Shown: in pieces, positions 9,081 through 17,981 of the stretch | Layout: the number at the start of each line of letters is the position of its first letter | Numbering within the stretch: the stretch's first letter is position 1 | Assembly (NCBI GenBank): GCA_036941025.1 | Contig: JAYMNP010000001.1 | Coordinates: forward strand, 2,750,501 to 2,814,500 | Reading direction: 5' to 3' | DNA from: Lachnospiraceae bacterium JLR.KK002 | GTDB taxonomy: Bacteria > Bacillota > Clostridia > Lachnospirales > Lachnospiraceae | Length of the DNA: 64,000 nucleotides | Position numbers and translations under genes: made by a program | The notes under the pieces: generated by a model | Told to the model about the DNA's origin: nothing | The model's input: the letters and a program-made list of their open reading frames with translations, nothing else | The model's database searches: none

Positions 9081-11314
9081 GCTTCCACCTGTCCCACTGC
9101 TTTCAGAATATAAATCCTCGACTCAAAATCCGTACAGGGCGCCTGATCGTCCGGCGTCTGCCCTGCTGTGGCGTCTGAAGTATTCAGTCCCATATTCATC
9201 AGCTCATCTCCGTAAACTCTGGAACCGTCCCGGCTGTTTTCATAACAGAAATTTTCATTCAGACCCTGCAGTTTTACCCGTGTAAAACGGTCATTTACCA
9301 CATTCAGCACCCGGTACCAGCCCACCACTGCTGTTTTTTTATCCTCGCTGACTGCCATCCAGGCCATTTCATTTCCCTCAAAGGGGCTTTTCAGCCGGTA
9401 GAAGGTGCCGAACTGCAGGAGGCTGCGGTATTCTTTCATAAAAGCAATCTGCTCTTTTACTTCTTCAATTTCTTCTTCCGTCAGTTTATTCAAATCCAGC
9501 TCATAGCCGAAGGTTCCGAAGTATGCCACATTTGCTCTGGTGTGCAGCGGCGTATTGCGGAACACCTGATGGTTTGGTATCACTGACACATGGCTGCCCA
9601 TACTGCTGACAGGATAACACATGGAGGTACCATACTGAATTTTCATACGCTCCACCGCATCGGAATTGTCGCTGGCCCAGCCCTGGGGCGCATAGTAGAG
9701 AATGCCTGGGTCAAACCGGCCGCCGCCGCTGGCGCAGGACTCAAACAGCACCTCCGGAAATTCCCTGGTCAGGCGGTCATACAAATCGTATACTCCCAGA
9801 ATATAACGATGGAAAATCTCGCCCTGCCGCTCTGGGCTGTAGGCCTGGCTGAAACATTCCGTAATGCTTCGGTTCATATCCCATTTAATATAGGATACTT
9901 TTGCTTCCCGCAGGATTTTTGCCATCATTTCAAAAATACGGTCCACCACTTCTTTTCTGGAGAAATCCAGCACATACTGGTTTCTGCCATGGGTATTGGC
10001 TCTGCCGGAAACCTGCAGAATCCAGTCGGGATGGCTCCGGTATAAGTCGGAATCTTTGTTCACCATTTCCGGCTCAAACCACAGGCCGAACTTCATGCCA
10101 ATCTGCTCCATCCGCTCTGCCAGCCCGGTAATTCCGTTGGCCAGGCGCTCTCTGTTGGCCTCCCAGTCGCCAAGGCCCGCAAAATCATTGCTTCTGGCGC
10201 CGAACCATCCGTCGTCCAGTACAAACAGCTCCACGCCGCACTCTTTTGCCTTTTTTGCAATATGTACCAGCTTATCTTCGGTAAAATCAAAATACGTAGC
10301 TTCCCAGTTATTGATTAAGATGGGACGGACACGGTCACGCCAGTAACCCCTTGCCAGTCTTTTCTGAAATAACTGATGGAACGTCTGGCTCATATGGTTC
10401 AAACCGGAATCCGTATATACCATCACTGCCTCCGGGGTCTGGAAACTTTCTTCCGGCTCCAGATGCCATGCAAAGGTATCGGGATGAATGCCCACCAGCA
10501 CCCTGGTATTGTCATGGGCGTCCACCTCCGCCTGCATCAGGAAATTGCCGCTGTATACAAAACTGAACCCTATGGCCTCTCCCTGCTGTTCCCCCGTATC
10601 CGGACGCTTTAAAATCAGGAACGGATTGTGCTCATGGGAAGAATTGCCCCGCATACTGCCCACAGACTGCACCCCCATGGTAAGACGGCGCGTTTTCACA
10701 TGCCGTTCCCTTGCCCATGCGCCGGAAAACTGTACCCAGTCGTACGCACAGTCCGGAAGGTCCAGGCAAAGGCTCATGGCTCTCCCAAGCTGTACCGGCC
10801 TGTTTCCGTTGTTGATGTAACGGACACTTCTGGCCAGCACCGGCCTTCCAGCGAAAATGGTATAAAACATTTCCGCCCGGATTCCGGTCACAGAATCATA
10901 AAGATTCAGCATAAGGGTTTCCGCCTCTTTGGAATCTTCCGCATAGGTGGCCGGAAGCCCCGGAAGCTCCGGCTTTCCGGCTTCCACATGATGGGAATGA
11001 TACTGAAAATCTGAAATCCTGCTGCCGTTTTCCTGGATTACCTCCACAGCCGGGCTTCTGTAATCTCCGGTTCCATAGACGGGCAGCTCCTGTTTGATAT
11101 GTTCCAGGGAAAATGCTTTATTTCCCTCAAAGGTACAGGAGGACATGGGGCGGGGCGCTGTTTCCAGCAAATCCCCGAAATTTTCCCTGTCATGAATTTT
11201 TTTCCCGAAATAGAGGTGCCCCATCTGCCCGTTGGGAAGAATCATCATAATATAACTGATTTCGCCGTTATGTAAATGAAATACCTTTGTTTCTTCATGA
11301 TAAATAATGCTCAT
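9077..11314 (-). CDS. Alpha-galactosidase, glycoside hydrolase family 36
   Basis: 745 aa, the usual length of cytosolic GH36 enzymes (about 730-750). An N-terminal beta-sandwich is followed by the TIM barrel: NNWEATYFDFTEDKL, LFVLDDGWFGARSND, the nucleophile region YIKWDMNRSI (Asp), and SCASGGGRFD followed by WASDNSDAVERM, which carries the acid/base Asp. It should release galactose from raffinose, stachyose and melibiose. No signal peptide, consistent with intracellular action after uptake by the adjacent GPH symporter. GGGAGG precedes the start. The next gene starts within its stop codon. Confidence 0.96.
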   Translation of the reverse strand: MSIIYHEETKVFHLHNGEISYIMMILPNGQMGHLYFGKKIHDRENFGDLLETAPRPMSSCTFEGNKAFSLEHIKQELPVYGTGDYRSPAVEVIQENGSRISDFQYHSHHVEAGKPELPGLPATYAEDSKEAETLMLNLYDSVTGIRAEMFYTIFAGRPVLARSVRYINNGNRPVQLGRAMSLCLDLPDCAYDWVQFSGAWARERHVKTRRLTMGVQSVGSMRGNSSHEHNPFLILKRPDTGEQQGEAIGFSFVYSGNFLMQAEVDAHDNTRVLVGIHPDTFAWHLEPEESFQTPEAVMVYTDSGLNHMSQTFHQLFQKRLARGYWRDRVRPILINNWEATYFDFTEDKLVHIAKKAKECGVELFVLDDGWFGARSNDFAGLGDWEANRERLANGITGLAERMEQIGMKFGLWFEPEMVNKDSDLYRSHPDWILQVSGRANTHGRNQYVLDFSRKEVVDRIFEMMAKILREAKVSYIKWDMNRSITECFSQAYSPERQGEIFHRYILGVYDLYDRLTREFPEVLFESCASGGGRFDPGILYYAPQGWASDNSDAVERMKIQYGTSMCYPVSSMGSHVSVIPNHQVFRNTPLHTRANVAYFGTFGYELDLNKLTEEEIEEVKEQIAFMKEYRSLLQFGTFYRLKSPFEGNEMAWMAVSEDKKTAVVGWYRVLNVVNDRFTRVKLQGLNENFCYENSRDGSRVYGDELMNMGLNTSDATAGQTPDDQAPCTDFESRIYILKAVGQVEA

Positions 11315-11351
11315 TGCCTACCTCCCTGATGTTATGGCAAATCTTCTGCCT

Positions 11352-12761
11352 TTAGTCATTTTTGTGCATTTCCTGCAGTTTCAGAGCCACTTCTTCCATT
11401 TTATCCCCTTTCAGAGTGTAGAATTTTCTGTAGATGAAATAACTCAGAGCTGCCAGAATGATGGGAATCACAATCATCAGAATACGAATCCCAAAAACAG
11501 TTCCTGCTGACTGTACTTCTGCCTTTGCCTCATATCCCACGATTTCAAGTCCCACACCGGTCAGGCCTCCTGCTGCAGCCATCGCCGCTTTCATCAGGAA
11601 TGTCTGGGCGGAACAGGTAACGCTTTCATTGCGGACGCCGAATTTCACTTCGCCATAGTCGATAACATCCGCCATACAGCAGGTGGTTACCCCCAGTGAC
11701 AGGCCGGAACCGAAAAACAGGATGGCACAGCAGATAACTACCAGCACCGCATTGGTGGGAGCGATATAACCGGAAGCTCCAAGAAGAATCAGCCCGATAA
11801 TCGGCATAACGCAGGCACAGAAGTATACTTTTTCCCTTCCCATTTTTGCGGCAATTCTGGGGAAGCATACCAGTCCCAGCATTTCTGCGATAATTGCCAT
11901 TCCGAAAATGGAGTACAGATATTCGTTGCCGCACACGTTTTTGAAATAGTAAACCGCAAAGCTCTTTGCAATCTGCGTACAGAGATTAAAGGTAAGCAGC
12001 AGTCCGATAAAAGCCACAAGCTGATCATTTTTCACAATTACGGTAAGAGCCTGCTTTAAGTTGGTTTTCTGAACCTTTGCATTCAGCGTGGATTCTTCTT
12101 TTACATTAAATACGGTAATTCCGATAGCGATAATAAAAATAACTGCGATGATAACTGCAAACAGGGTATAACCGGTCTCTGCATATTTGTTGGTCTCTCC
12201 CGCCATCTCATTCAGACCGAAGATAATATACAGTCCAAATGTTGCTACGGAGAATCCTGCAAGGCTTGCAAAAAATCTTGGGATAACGGAAATCTTTTCA
12301 CGTTCGCGAGGATCGTTGGTCAGGTTCGGAAGCCAGGACCAGTAAGGTACGTCCATGATGGTATATGTCATGCCATACAGAATATACATAACGGAAACGT
12401 ATACATACAGTGCGGTTCCCTTTAAGTTAAAGCTGTGGAACAGAAGTACAAATACGACGGAGTTTATCAGTGTTCCGATAATCAGCCAGATACGGAATTT
12501 TCCGTATTTCGTACGGGTATTATCCACAATCATGCCCATGACCGGGTCGTTTACCGCATCCCATATTCTTGCCACAAAGAACAGTACGCCTACAAAAGCC
12601 GGGGCCAGATACAGGGTATCCGTAAAATACAGCATCAGGAATGCTCCAACCAGGTTACAGATTGCATCTTTTCCAATTGCACCAATCCCGAAACAATACT
12701 TTTCCCTTGCAGACACATGTTTATACTGTGTCTTTCCAACATTTTCACTCTGCATATTCAT
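11352..12761 (-). CDS. GPH-family (MelB-like) sugar:cation symporter
   Basis: 469 aa, 12 predicted membrane helices. The N-terminal half has the family signature NDPVMGMIVDNTRTKYGKFR and later MDVPYWSWLPNL. GPH symporters move melibiose and other galactosides or pentosides with Na+ or H+. Position directly before the GH36 gene (37 bp gap) and after an AraC regulator supports an alpha-galactoside substrate; this is contextual inference. GGAGG precedes the ATG. Confidence 0.93.
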   Translation of the reverse strand: MNMQSENVGKTQYKHVSAREKYCFGIGAIGKDAICNLVGAFLMLYFTDTLYLAPAFVGVLFFVARIWDAVNDPVMGMIVDNTRTKYGKFRIWLIIGTLINSVVFVLLFHSFNLKGTALYVYVSVMYILYGMTYTIMDVPYWSWLPNLTNDPREREKISVIPRFFASLAGFSVATFGLYIIFGLNEMAGETNKYAETGYTLFAVIIAVIFIIAIGITVFNVKEESTLNAKVQKTNLKQALTVIVKNDQLVAFIGLLLTFNLCTQIAKSFAVYYFKNVCGNEYLYSIFGMAIIAEMLGLVCFPRIAAKMGREKVYFCACVMPIIGLILLGASGYIAPTNAVLVVICCAILFFGSGLSLGVTTCCMADVIDYGEVKFGVRNESVTCSAQTFLMKAAMAAAGGLTGVGLEIVGYEAKAEVQSAGTVFGIRILMIVIPIILAALSYFIYRKFYTLKGDKMEEVALKLQEMHKND

Positions 12762-12813
12762 AATTTACCTCCAATGTAATTTTAATGAATTTCCCCTTGA
12801 AAATGCTGTGCAC

Positions 12814-12841
12814 ATCATCTTCTTAAGATGATTTCATTATA
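12814..12841 (-). promoter_or_regulatory. Promoter -10 and overlapping palindromic operator of the GPH-GH36 operon
   Basis: On the minus strand TATAAT (12841-12836) lies 75 bp before the symporter start, with no good -35, as expected of an activator-dependent promoter. Just downstream, ATCATCTT-CTT-AAGATGAT (12814-12832) is a perfect 8-bp inverted repeat over the likely transcription start, a candidate operator. Confidence 0.45.
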
Positions 12842-12887
12842 GTATATTTTTCCCTGGCCCGTTAGAAAGTTTTGTTTTGAAAATCAG

Positions 12888-13775
12888 TCAAAATGTTTCC
12901 AGCAGCTTCGCCAGTTTCTGTTCCTGAGATTCCAGGTGCTCCCGAACTTCCCTGCGGTGGGTTTTGCGGTATACGCTGGGCGGCATACCCATAATCTTTT
13001 TAAATGTTTTGGAATACACCAGAGCGTCGCCGTACCCGCAGGACATGGCAACTCCTTCGATGGACAAATCTGTCACCACAAGGAGTTCTTTGGATCTGGA
13101 AATCTGAAACTGAGTCAGAAAATCTTTGGGAGACATCTGAAGGGTTTCCTCAAACAGCTTGTAGAGATAACTGCGGCTCACACAGACATGATCCGCAATA
13201 TCCTGTACCCCGATTCCGGCAGAATAATTATTCCGGATAAAATTGATGGATTTCTGCACATAAATACTTTCTTTCGTCTCTTTTGTCACATCTGCAAATC
13301 TGGCGTCTTTGGTCAGCACTGCAAAAAATTCATACAGAAGACTCTGGAGGTAATACTGGTCTGTTCCGGAGGCGGAATGGTAGCTTAACATTTTTGCCAC
13401 AATCCGCTTCAAATCCTTCCCCTGTTCACTCTGAAACACCAGCTGATTGCTGTTCAACCCCAAATCCTGCAGATACTCCTCCGCCTGTTCTCCGGCAAAT
13501 CCAATCCACAGATAAGACCAAGGATTTTTCTCATCCGCTTTATAAAAAGTCACTGCTTCCGGCTCAATCAGAAAACCCTGGCCCTGCTGCAGCTCATACT
13601 TATGGTCTCCCACCTGGTATATACCCTTTCCCCACAGAATATAGTGGATAATATAATTTGGCCGGACCGCCGGGCCGAAGCTGTGGTTGGGCTCGCAGTC
13701 AGACATTCCGCAAAAGCACAGATACAAATCTTTAAATTTCGCTCCCGTCAGCTGCAATACATATGCGTTTTCCAT
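12888..13775 (-). CDS. AraC-family transcriptional regulator of the galactoside locus
   Basis: 295 aa. The N-terminal cupin-like sugar-binding domain includes NYIIHYILWGKGIYQVGDHK. The C-terminal double helix-turn-helix runs from IGVQDIADHVCVSRSYLYKL to the second helix pair LSIEGVAMSCGYGDALVYSK and the end KIMGMPPSVYRK. The start at 13775 is chosen because GGAGGG lies eight bases before it; an ATG five codons upstream has no such site. It probably activates the downstream symporter and GH36 genes in response to melibiose or raffinose. A MITE-like element sits 17 bp upstream, in what should be its 5' untranslated region. Confidence 0.92.
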   Translation of the reverse strand: MENAYVLQLTGAKFKDLYLCFCGMSDCEPNHSFGPAVRPNYIIHYILWGKGIYQVGDHKYELQQGQGFLIEPEAVTFYKADEKNPWSYLWIGFAGEQAEEYLQDLGLNSNQLVFQSEQGKDLKRIVAKMLSYHSASGTDQYYLQSLLYEFFAVLTKDARFADVTKETKESIYVQKSINFIRNNYSAGIGVQDIADHVCVSRSYLYKLFEETLQMSPKDFLTQFQISRSKELLVVTDLSIEGVAMSCGYGDALVYSKTFKKIMGMPPSVYRKTHRREVREHLESQEQKLAKLLETF

Positions 13776-13791
13776 ATATTGTCCCTCCATC

Positions 13792-13934
13792 GTAACAGTT
13801 CAGCCCAGGACTTTGCACCTGCTGCAAAGTCCGTAAAAATGTGTGAATACAGCCAGAGAATCCGGCCCTTTGCTGAAAGCAAACTTTACATGGGCCGGAT
13901 TCTGTAACAGGGAAGCCGCAGGCTGAACTGTTCC
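13792..13934 (+). mobile_element. MITE-like palindromic element, copy 2
   Basis: 143 bp with terminal repeats GTAACAGTTCAGCC / GGCTGAACTGTTCC. Compared with copy 1, the outer stem, the loop ACCTGCT, the GTAACAGGG-AG block and the layout are kept. The stems differ with compensation: GGACTTTGC/GCAAAGTCC here against GGTC-GCGC/GCGC-GACC there, and AGAATCCGGCCC/GGGCCGGATTCT here. Flanks CCTCCATC and CCTTCATT match at 6 of 8 positions, a plausible decayed target duplication. The element and the AraC upstream region fill 13776-14065. Confidence 0.75.
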
Positions 13935-14065
13935 CCTTCATTATAATTTTGCTGGAAATTCCGGGAAAAATCCTTTATAATAATCAGGGTACCAGAAGAA
14001 CTTTTCCGACACCCGAATCACCGGAAACATGAAACTACATGCAGCACTACAGAAAGGAATTTCCC

Positions 14066-14647
14066 ATGGCAGAATACCATCAGCACACTCACGAATTTGA
14101 ACCTGTATATGACAGTAACTCCAGAATCCTGATTCTGGGCACTTTCCCTTCCGTCAAATCCAGAGCGCAACATTTTTATTACGGCCATCCCCAAAACCGC
14201 TTCTGGAAAGTTCTGGCTGCAGTTACACAGGAACCGGTTCCCATCACCATTCCGGAGAAAAAGCACCTGCTGCTGAGCCATCAAATCGCTGTCTGGGACG
14301 TAATTCAGAGCTGTGAAATCATCGGTTCTTCTGACAGCAGCATCCGAAATGTGGTTCCCGCCGATATCCCCGGTCTGCTGGAGCAGACCTCCGTCACCGC
14401 TGTCTTCGGAAACGGAGCAAAAGCCTGCGAACTCTTTCAGAAATACACCCGTCCTCTGCTCCTTTCCACATATGCCGGCAGCAAACCTGAGGCAGAATCG
14501 CTGTGTTCCATCCGCAAACTTCCTTCCACCAGTCCCGCCAACGCTGCCTGGAGCCTGGAACGTCTGACGGATTGCTGGAGGCAGGAAATCGGAAGTTATC
14601 TCAGATATTCTCCCAGCTTTTCCAGTTCATCCAGGAAAATACAGTAA
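14066..14647 (+). CDS. DNA-deoxyinosine glycosylase (UDG superfamily)
   Basis: 193 aa from the ATG at 14066, chosen for AAAGGA upstream; an ATG nine codons earlier lacks a site. The motifs ILILGTFPSVKSR and FYYGHPQNRFWKVL are those of the MUG-like deoxyinosine glycosylase branch of the uracil-DNA glycosylase superfamily, with TSPANAAW near the C-terminus. It removes hypoxanthine produced by adenine deamination. Its last 52 bases overlap the 3' end of the Nudix gene on the opposite strand. Confidence 0.9.
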   Translation: MAEYHQHTHEFEPVYDSNSRILILGTFPSVKSRAQHFYYGHPQNRFWKVLAAVTQEPVPITIPEKKHLLLSHQIAVWDVIQSCEIIGSSDSSIRNVVPADIPGLLEQTSVTAVFGNGAKACELFQKYTRPLLLSTYAGSKPEAESLCSIRKLPSTSPANAAWSLERLTDCWRQEIGSYLRYSPSFSSSSRKIQ

Positions 14648-15627
14648 TTCTCCGCTTTCCCCTGTGCAGCTTCTTTCCGAACCTTTGCCAGTAATTTTTC
14701 ATATTCCATCCAGCATACTGCTTCCACTTCTTCTTTCTGGAGACTTAAATCCGACAGATTCACCGGGCAGCTATAGAGATACACCATGGTGACTTCGGCA
14801 TTTTTAAAGGGTTTTCCGTAAAATTCTGATTCTGCATAACCTCTGTGAAGAAAGAGTTCCTGCAAATCCTCCGGACATGCCCGGATTCCCAGCTCCTCCT
14901 CCAGTTCCCGCAACGCTGAGTCCAGGTAATTACCTCCGGCAGGTACATGTCCTGCGGAGGAGATGTCATAACAGCCCGGATAGGAATCTTTTCCGGAACT
15001 TCGTTTCTGCAGCAGGACTTCAAAACTTCCTGTCTCTGTGGGGCGTACAATCCACACATGGGACGTTCCGTGCAAATCCCCCAGTTCGTGAACCAGGGAG
15101 CGTTCCCGTATCACTCCCGTTCTGCTTCCGTCCTCCCGGCGCAGCTCCAGAAGCTCCATGGGCTTTCCGTTCAGCACCGCTTCTGTCAGACGGTCCCCGT
15201 CATAACTTAATTTCAGAGAGAAAAAGGGAATATTTTCCATAAGAAGACGGAAAAAGATTTTATCCCCCTCCCACAGATTCAGAGACATAAGATCTTTTTT
15301 CGCTACCCATTCCAGCGTCCCTTCGTCGCAGTCGGTCAGGATTCCCTCAAAGCTGTCCGCTGTATAAAGACACATATACTCGGTGGGCCAGCCTGCCGCC
15401 GAAAAGGTCACGATTCCCCGAAAAGAAAAACCGGTCAGTATAAGACCGGTCTCTTCCTTTACTTCCCGGAACAGACACTCCTCCGGACTTTCCCCTTCTT
15501 CGAAATGTCCGCCGATTCCAATCCATTTATCTTTGTTCACATCCACCTGTTTTTTCACCCGATGGAGCATCAGATAGCAATCGTCCTGTTCTATATAACA
15601 AAGTGTTGTCAAAGCTGATTTTTTCAA
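14596..15627 (-). CDS. Protein with two Nudix hydrolase domains
   Basis: 343 aa from a TTG start at 15627 with GAGG seven bases upstream. The first Nudix box is GHFEEGESPEECLFREVKEE (about residues 40-60) in an MTH/MutT-like domain. The second is AGHVPAGGNYLDSALRELEE (about 225-245) in a domain like the IPP isomerase/YfcD type (KDSYPGCYDISSAGHV). Both boxes keep the metal-binding REVKEE and RELEEE glutamates, so both may be active. It is last in a same-strand run starting at thiC, 33 bp after a lipoprotein gene, so a role in clearing damaged thiamine or nucleotide phosphates is possible but unproven. Confidence 0.9.
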   Translation of the reverse strand: MKKSALTTLCYIEQDDCYLMLHRVKKQVDVNKDKWIGIGGHFEEGESPEECLFREVKEETGLILTGFSFRGIVTFSAAGWPTEYMCLYTADSFEGILTDCDEGTLEWVAKKDLMSLNLWEGDKIFFRLLMENIPFFSLKLSYDGDRLTEAVLNGKPMELLELRREDGSRTGVIRERSLVHELGDLHGTSHVWIVRPTETGSFEVLLQKRSSGKDSYPGCYDISSAGHVPAGGNYLDSALRELEEELGIRACPEDLQELFLHRGYAESEFYGKPFKNAEVTMVYLYSCPVNLSDLSLQKEEVEAVCWMEYEKLLAKVRKEAAQGKAENYCIFLDELEKLGEYLR

Positions 15628-15660
15628 TGGCTGCCTCTTTCTTTCCGTACATACCGTTCA

Positions 15661-16560
15661 TTATTTCAAAACATACAGTTCGTTCATCACTTCTTCCAGT
15701 TCCTGGTAAGGCACCTCTATTTCAATCTTACCTCCGGCATAGGCGGTGACCAGATAAGGATTGCAGATAACCACCAGGCCTTTTTCATTCAGATAAAACA
15801 CATCTTCCGTAAGAACATCGGAGACATAACTCTCATAATCCTCCATCAGATACTCCTTGTAGGGATCTTCGGTAATAGTCTTAAGAATATGCTTTTCCAC
15901 AATTTCTCCGGCCTTTGCCTTATCGGTGAAAATATCCGCCAGAGACAGCAGTTTTCCCGTAGTGGCGTCAAAACAGTAGGAAAAAGTCCAGGTGTTGGGA
16001 TGAGGGGTTCCCTGCCACTGATAACTTTCGGCTTCTATACTCAGAATTCTGGTGGAAGCATACATCATTTTATAGACAGAGCCATAGCCGTAGCCTGTCC
16101 AGCTCTCTTTCTCCTCATCGGAAAGATCCTGATAAGCGCTGCGGGCCAGCTCCGTATCTTCCTCAATATATTTCTGTGTTTCCGTATGTTTCTGTTCAAA
16201 AGCCATATTTATCTTCTCAGCGGCCGCCTCATTTTCCGGTATGGAAACCACCGGACTGTTCTCCATCACAGACAGCAGAATGGCGCCGCTTCCTTCATCG
16301 GTAATATCCTGAGAATAGTCGGTAAATGTCACCTCCGGCGGCTGGCTCAGTTCCTTTCCCGGCTCTTCCGCACCAGCGGAACTGTTCTCTTTTTCCTCTT
16401 TGCTGTCAGAATCCTTACGTTCTGTTTTTTCGGAAGTATCTTCCTTTTTCTCTTCCTGCTCTGTATCGGGCTGATTCCCTTTCTCTGCTGTCTTCTTTCC
16501 TGAACAGGCAGCAAACAACAGACATATCCCTAATCCAAGCAAAAGTATTTTTTTCTTCAT
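15661..16560 (-). CDS. Lipoprotein with DUF4163/DUF3298 (RsiV-like) domain
   Basis: 299 aa. The N-terminus MKKKILLLGLGICLLFAACS is a lipoprotein signal with lipobox FAAC. A charged Lys/Glu/Ser-rich linker (about 22-75) leads into a globular region with FTDYSQDITDEGSGAILLSV, then HPNTWTFSYCFDATTGKLLS and DVFYLNEKGLVVICNPY, characteristic of DUF4163 plus DUF3298 seen in RsiV and in surface lipoproteins. Known RsiV binds lysozyme, but that cannot be assumed here because no sigma factor is adjacent. It starts 20 bp after thiD on the same strand, so it may be read from the thiamine operon. Confidence 0.85.
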   Translation of the reverse strand: MKKKILLLGLGICLLFAACSGKKTAEKGNQPDTEQEEKKEDTSEKTERKDSDSKEEKENSSAGAEEPGKELSQPPEVTFTDYSQDITDEGSGAILLSVMENSPVVSIPENEAAAEKINMAFEQKHTETQKYIEEDTELARSAYQDLSDEEKESWTGYGYGSVYKMMYASTRILSIEAESYQWQGTPHPNTWTFSYCFDATTGKLLSLADIFTDKAKAGEIVEKHILKTITEDPYKEYLMEDYESYVSDVLTEDVFYLNEKGLVVICNPYLVTAYAGGKIEIEVPYQELEEVMNELYVLK

Positions 16561-16579
16561 CTGCAGAATCCCCTTTACG

Positions 16580-17359
16580 CTATATTTTGTACATATGGTT
16601 CAGCGGCCCGTTTCCCTTTCCCAGATTCATCCCGTCCAGAATCGCCCCGGTCAGATACTCCTTCGCGTTTCTCACGCTCTCTTCCGGACTCAGTTCCTGA
16701 GCCAGCCCGCAGGCTATGGCGGAAGACAGGGTACAGCCGGTTCCATGGGTATTTCCGCTGTCAATGTGTTTTCCGGAAATCCATATGGGATGCCCCTGCC
16801 AGAACAGCAGGTCATCTGCGGAATTCTCATCGTGACCGCCTTTTAAGTAAACAATACCCTTGTATTGTAACGCAAACTCCCTTGCCGCCGCAACCCTTTC
16901 TTCTTTTGTTTTTATGGTTCTTTTTAACAAAACCTCTGCTTCCGGCAGATTCGGAGTATAAAGTTCCGCCAGCGGGAGCAGTTTTTCTTTATAATACGTC
17001 AGTGCTTCCGGCTCCATCAGGTGTTTTCCGCTGGTGGATACCATCACCGTGTCCATCACCACATGTCTGGCCTGATACCGAAGCAGACAGTTCCGAATCA
17101 CTTCCATCTGGGGTATTCCCGTCACCATACCGATTTTTACCGCATCCGGCACGATATCCGTAAAGACACATTCCAGCTGCTTTTCCAAAAATGCAGGGGA
17201 TACCGGTACAATATCCGCTACCCCCATGGTATTCTGCGCCGTCAGCGCAGTGATGACACTTTCTCCGTACAGCCCGTGGGCCGCTATGGTTTTCAAATCC
17301 GCCTGTATGCCGGCGCCGCCGCTGCAGTCGCTTCCCGCTATGGTAAGCACAACCTTCAT
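16580..17359 (-). CDS. thiD: Hydroxymethylpyrimidine/phosphomethylpyrimidine kinase
   Basis: 259 aa. The start at 17359 follows AGGAGG by seven bases and comes just after the thiE stop (TGATATG). The N-terminus VVLTIAGSDCSGGAGIQADL, the NTHGTGCTLSSAIA anion-hole motif near residue 207 and PNLPEAEVLL identify ThiD. It phosphorylates HMP to HMP-PP, supplying ThiE. Last core gene of the thiamine operon. Confidence 0.96.
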   Translation of the reverse strand: MKVVLTIAGSDCSGGAGIQADLKTIAAHGLYGESVITALTAQNTMGVADIVPVSPAFLEKQLECVFTDIVPDAVKIGMVTGIPQMEVIRNCLLRYQARHVVMDTVMVSTSGKHLMEPEALTYYKEKLLPLAELYTPNLPEAEVLLKRTIKTKEERVAAAREFALQYKGIVYLKGGHDENSADDLLFWQGHPIWISGKHIDSGNTHGTGCTLSSAIACGLAQELSPEESVRNAKEYLTGAILDGMNLGKGNGPLNHMYKI

Positions 17360-17360
17360 A

Positions 17361-17981
17361 TCATTCCTCCTGCTTTTCATCCCTTTCTTCCAGCAGCTTC
17401 CGTATCTTTCTGACCTCTGCTCCGGGATTGTCAGATTTCAGAATTCCTGCGGAAATTGCCAGTCCATGGGCTCCGCAATCCAGAGGCTTTCTGCAGTTTT
17501 CCGGAGTAATTCCGCCCACAGCCACATTGGGAATGGGAGCTGCTTTTAAAATTTCCCGGTAAGTCTCCTCTGAAATGGGAACTGCGTCTTTCTTGGTATC
17601 CGTAGGAAACCAGGCGCCGCTTCCCAGGTAGTCCGCCCCTTCTTCCAGCGCCCGTTTCGCCTGTTCTCCTGTTTTGGCAGTGGCTCCGATGATTTTATCT
17701 GCTCCCAGAAAACGTCTTGCATCTCTGACCGGAATATCCTCCTGCCCCAGGTGAACCCCCTGGGCGCCGCTTAATACTGCAATGTCCATTCTGTCGTTGA
17801 TAATCAGCCTGGTATGATAACAGGCCGTCCATTCTGCCAGCCGTTTTGCCCGCAGAAGATATTCCGCCGAGGAAATATGCTTCTCCCTGAGCTGGATATA
17901 ATCCACACCGGCTTCCAGCGCCGCTTTTATTTTATCTTCTCCATAAGAAAAATCTGCAATCAGATACAGCCATTTTTTCAT
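17361..17981 (-). CDS. thiE: Thiamine-phosphate synthase
   Basis: 206 aa. The reading frame is open further upstream, but the start MKKWLYLIADFSYG at 17981 has AAAAGGAGAG before it and overlaps the thiM stop as ATGA. Motifs DYIQLREK, RLIINDRMDIA, GVHLGQEDI and NVAVGGITPENC are those of ThiE. It joins HMP-PP and thiazole phosphate to thiamine phosphate, the meeting point of the ThiC/ThiD and ThiM branches in this operon. Confidence 0.96.
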   Translation of the reverse strand: MKKWLYLIADFSYGEDKIKAALEAGVDYIQLREKHISSAEYLLRAKRLAEWTACYHTRLIINDRMDIAVLSGAQGVHLGQEDIPVRDARRFLGADKIIGATAKTGEQAKRALEEGADYLGSGAWFPTDTKKDAVPISEETYREILKAAPIPNVAVGGITPENCRKPLDCGAHGLAISAGILKSDNPGAEVRKIRKLLEERDEKQEE

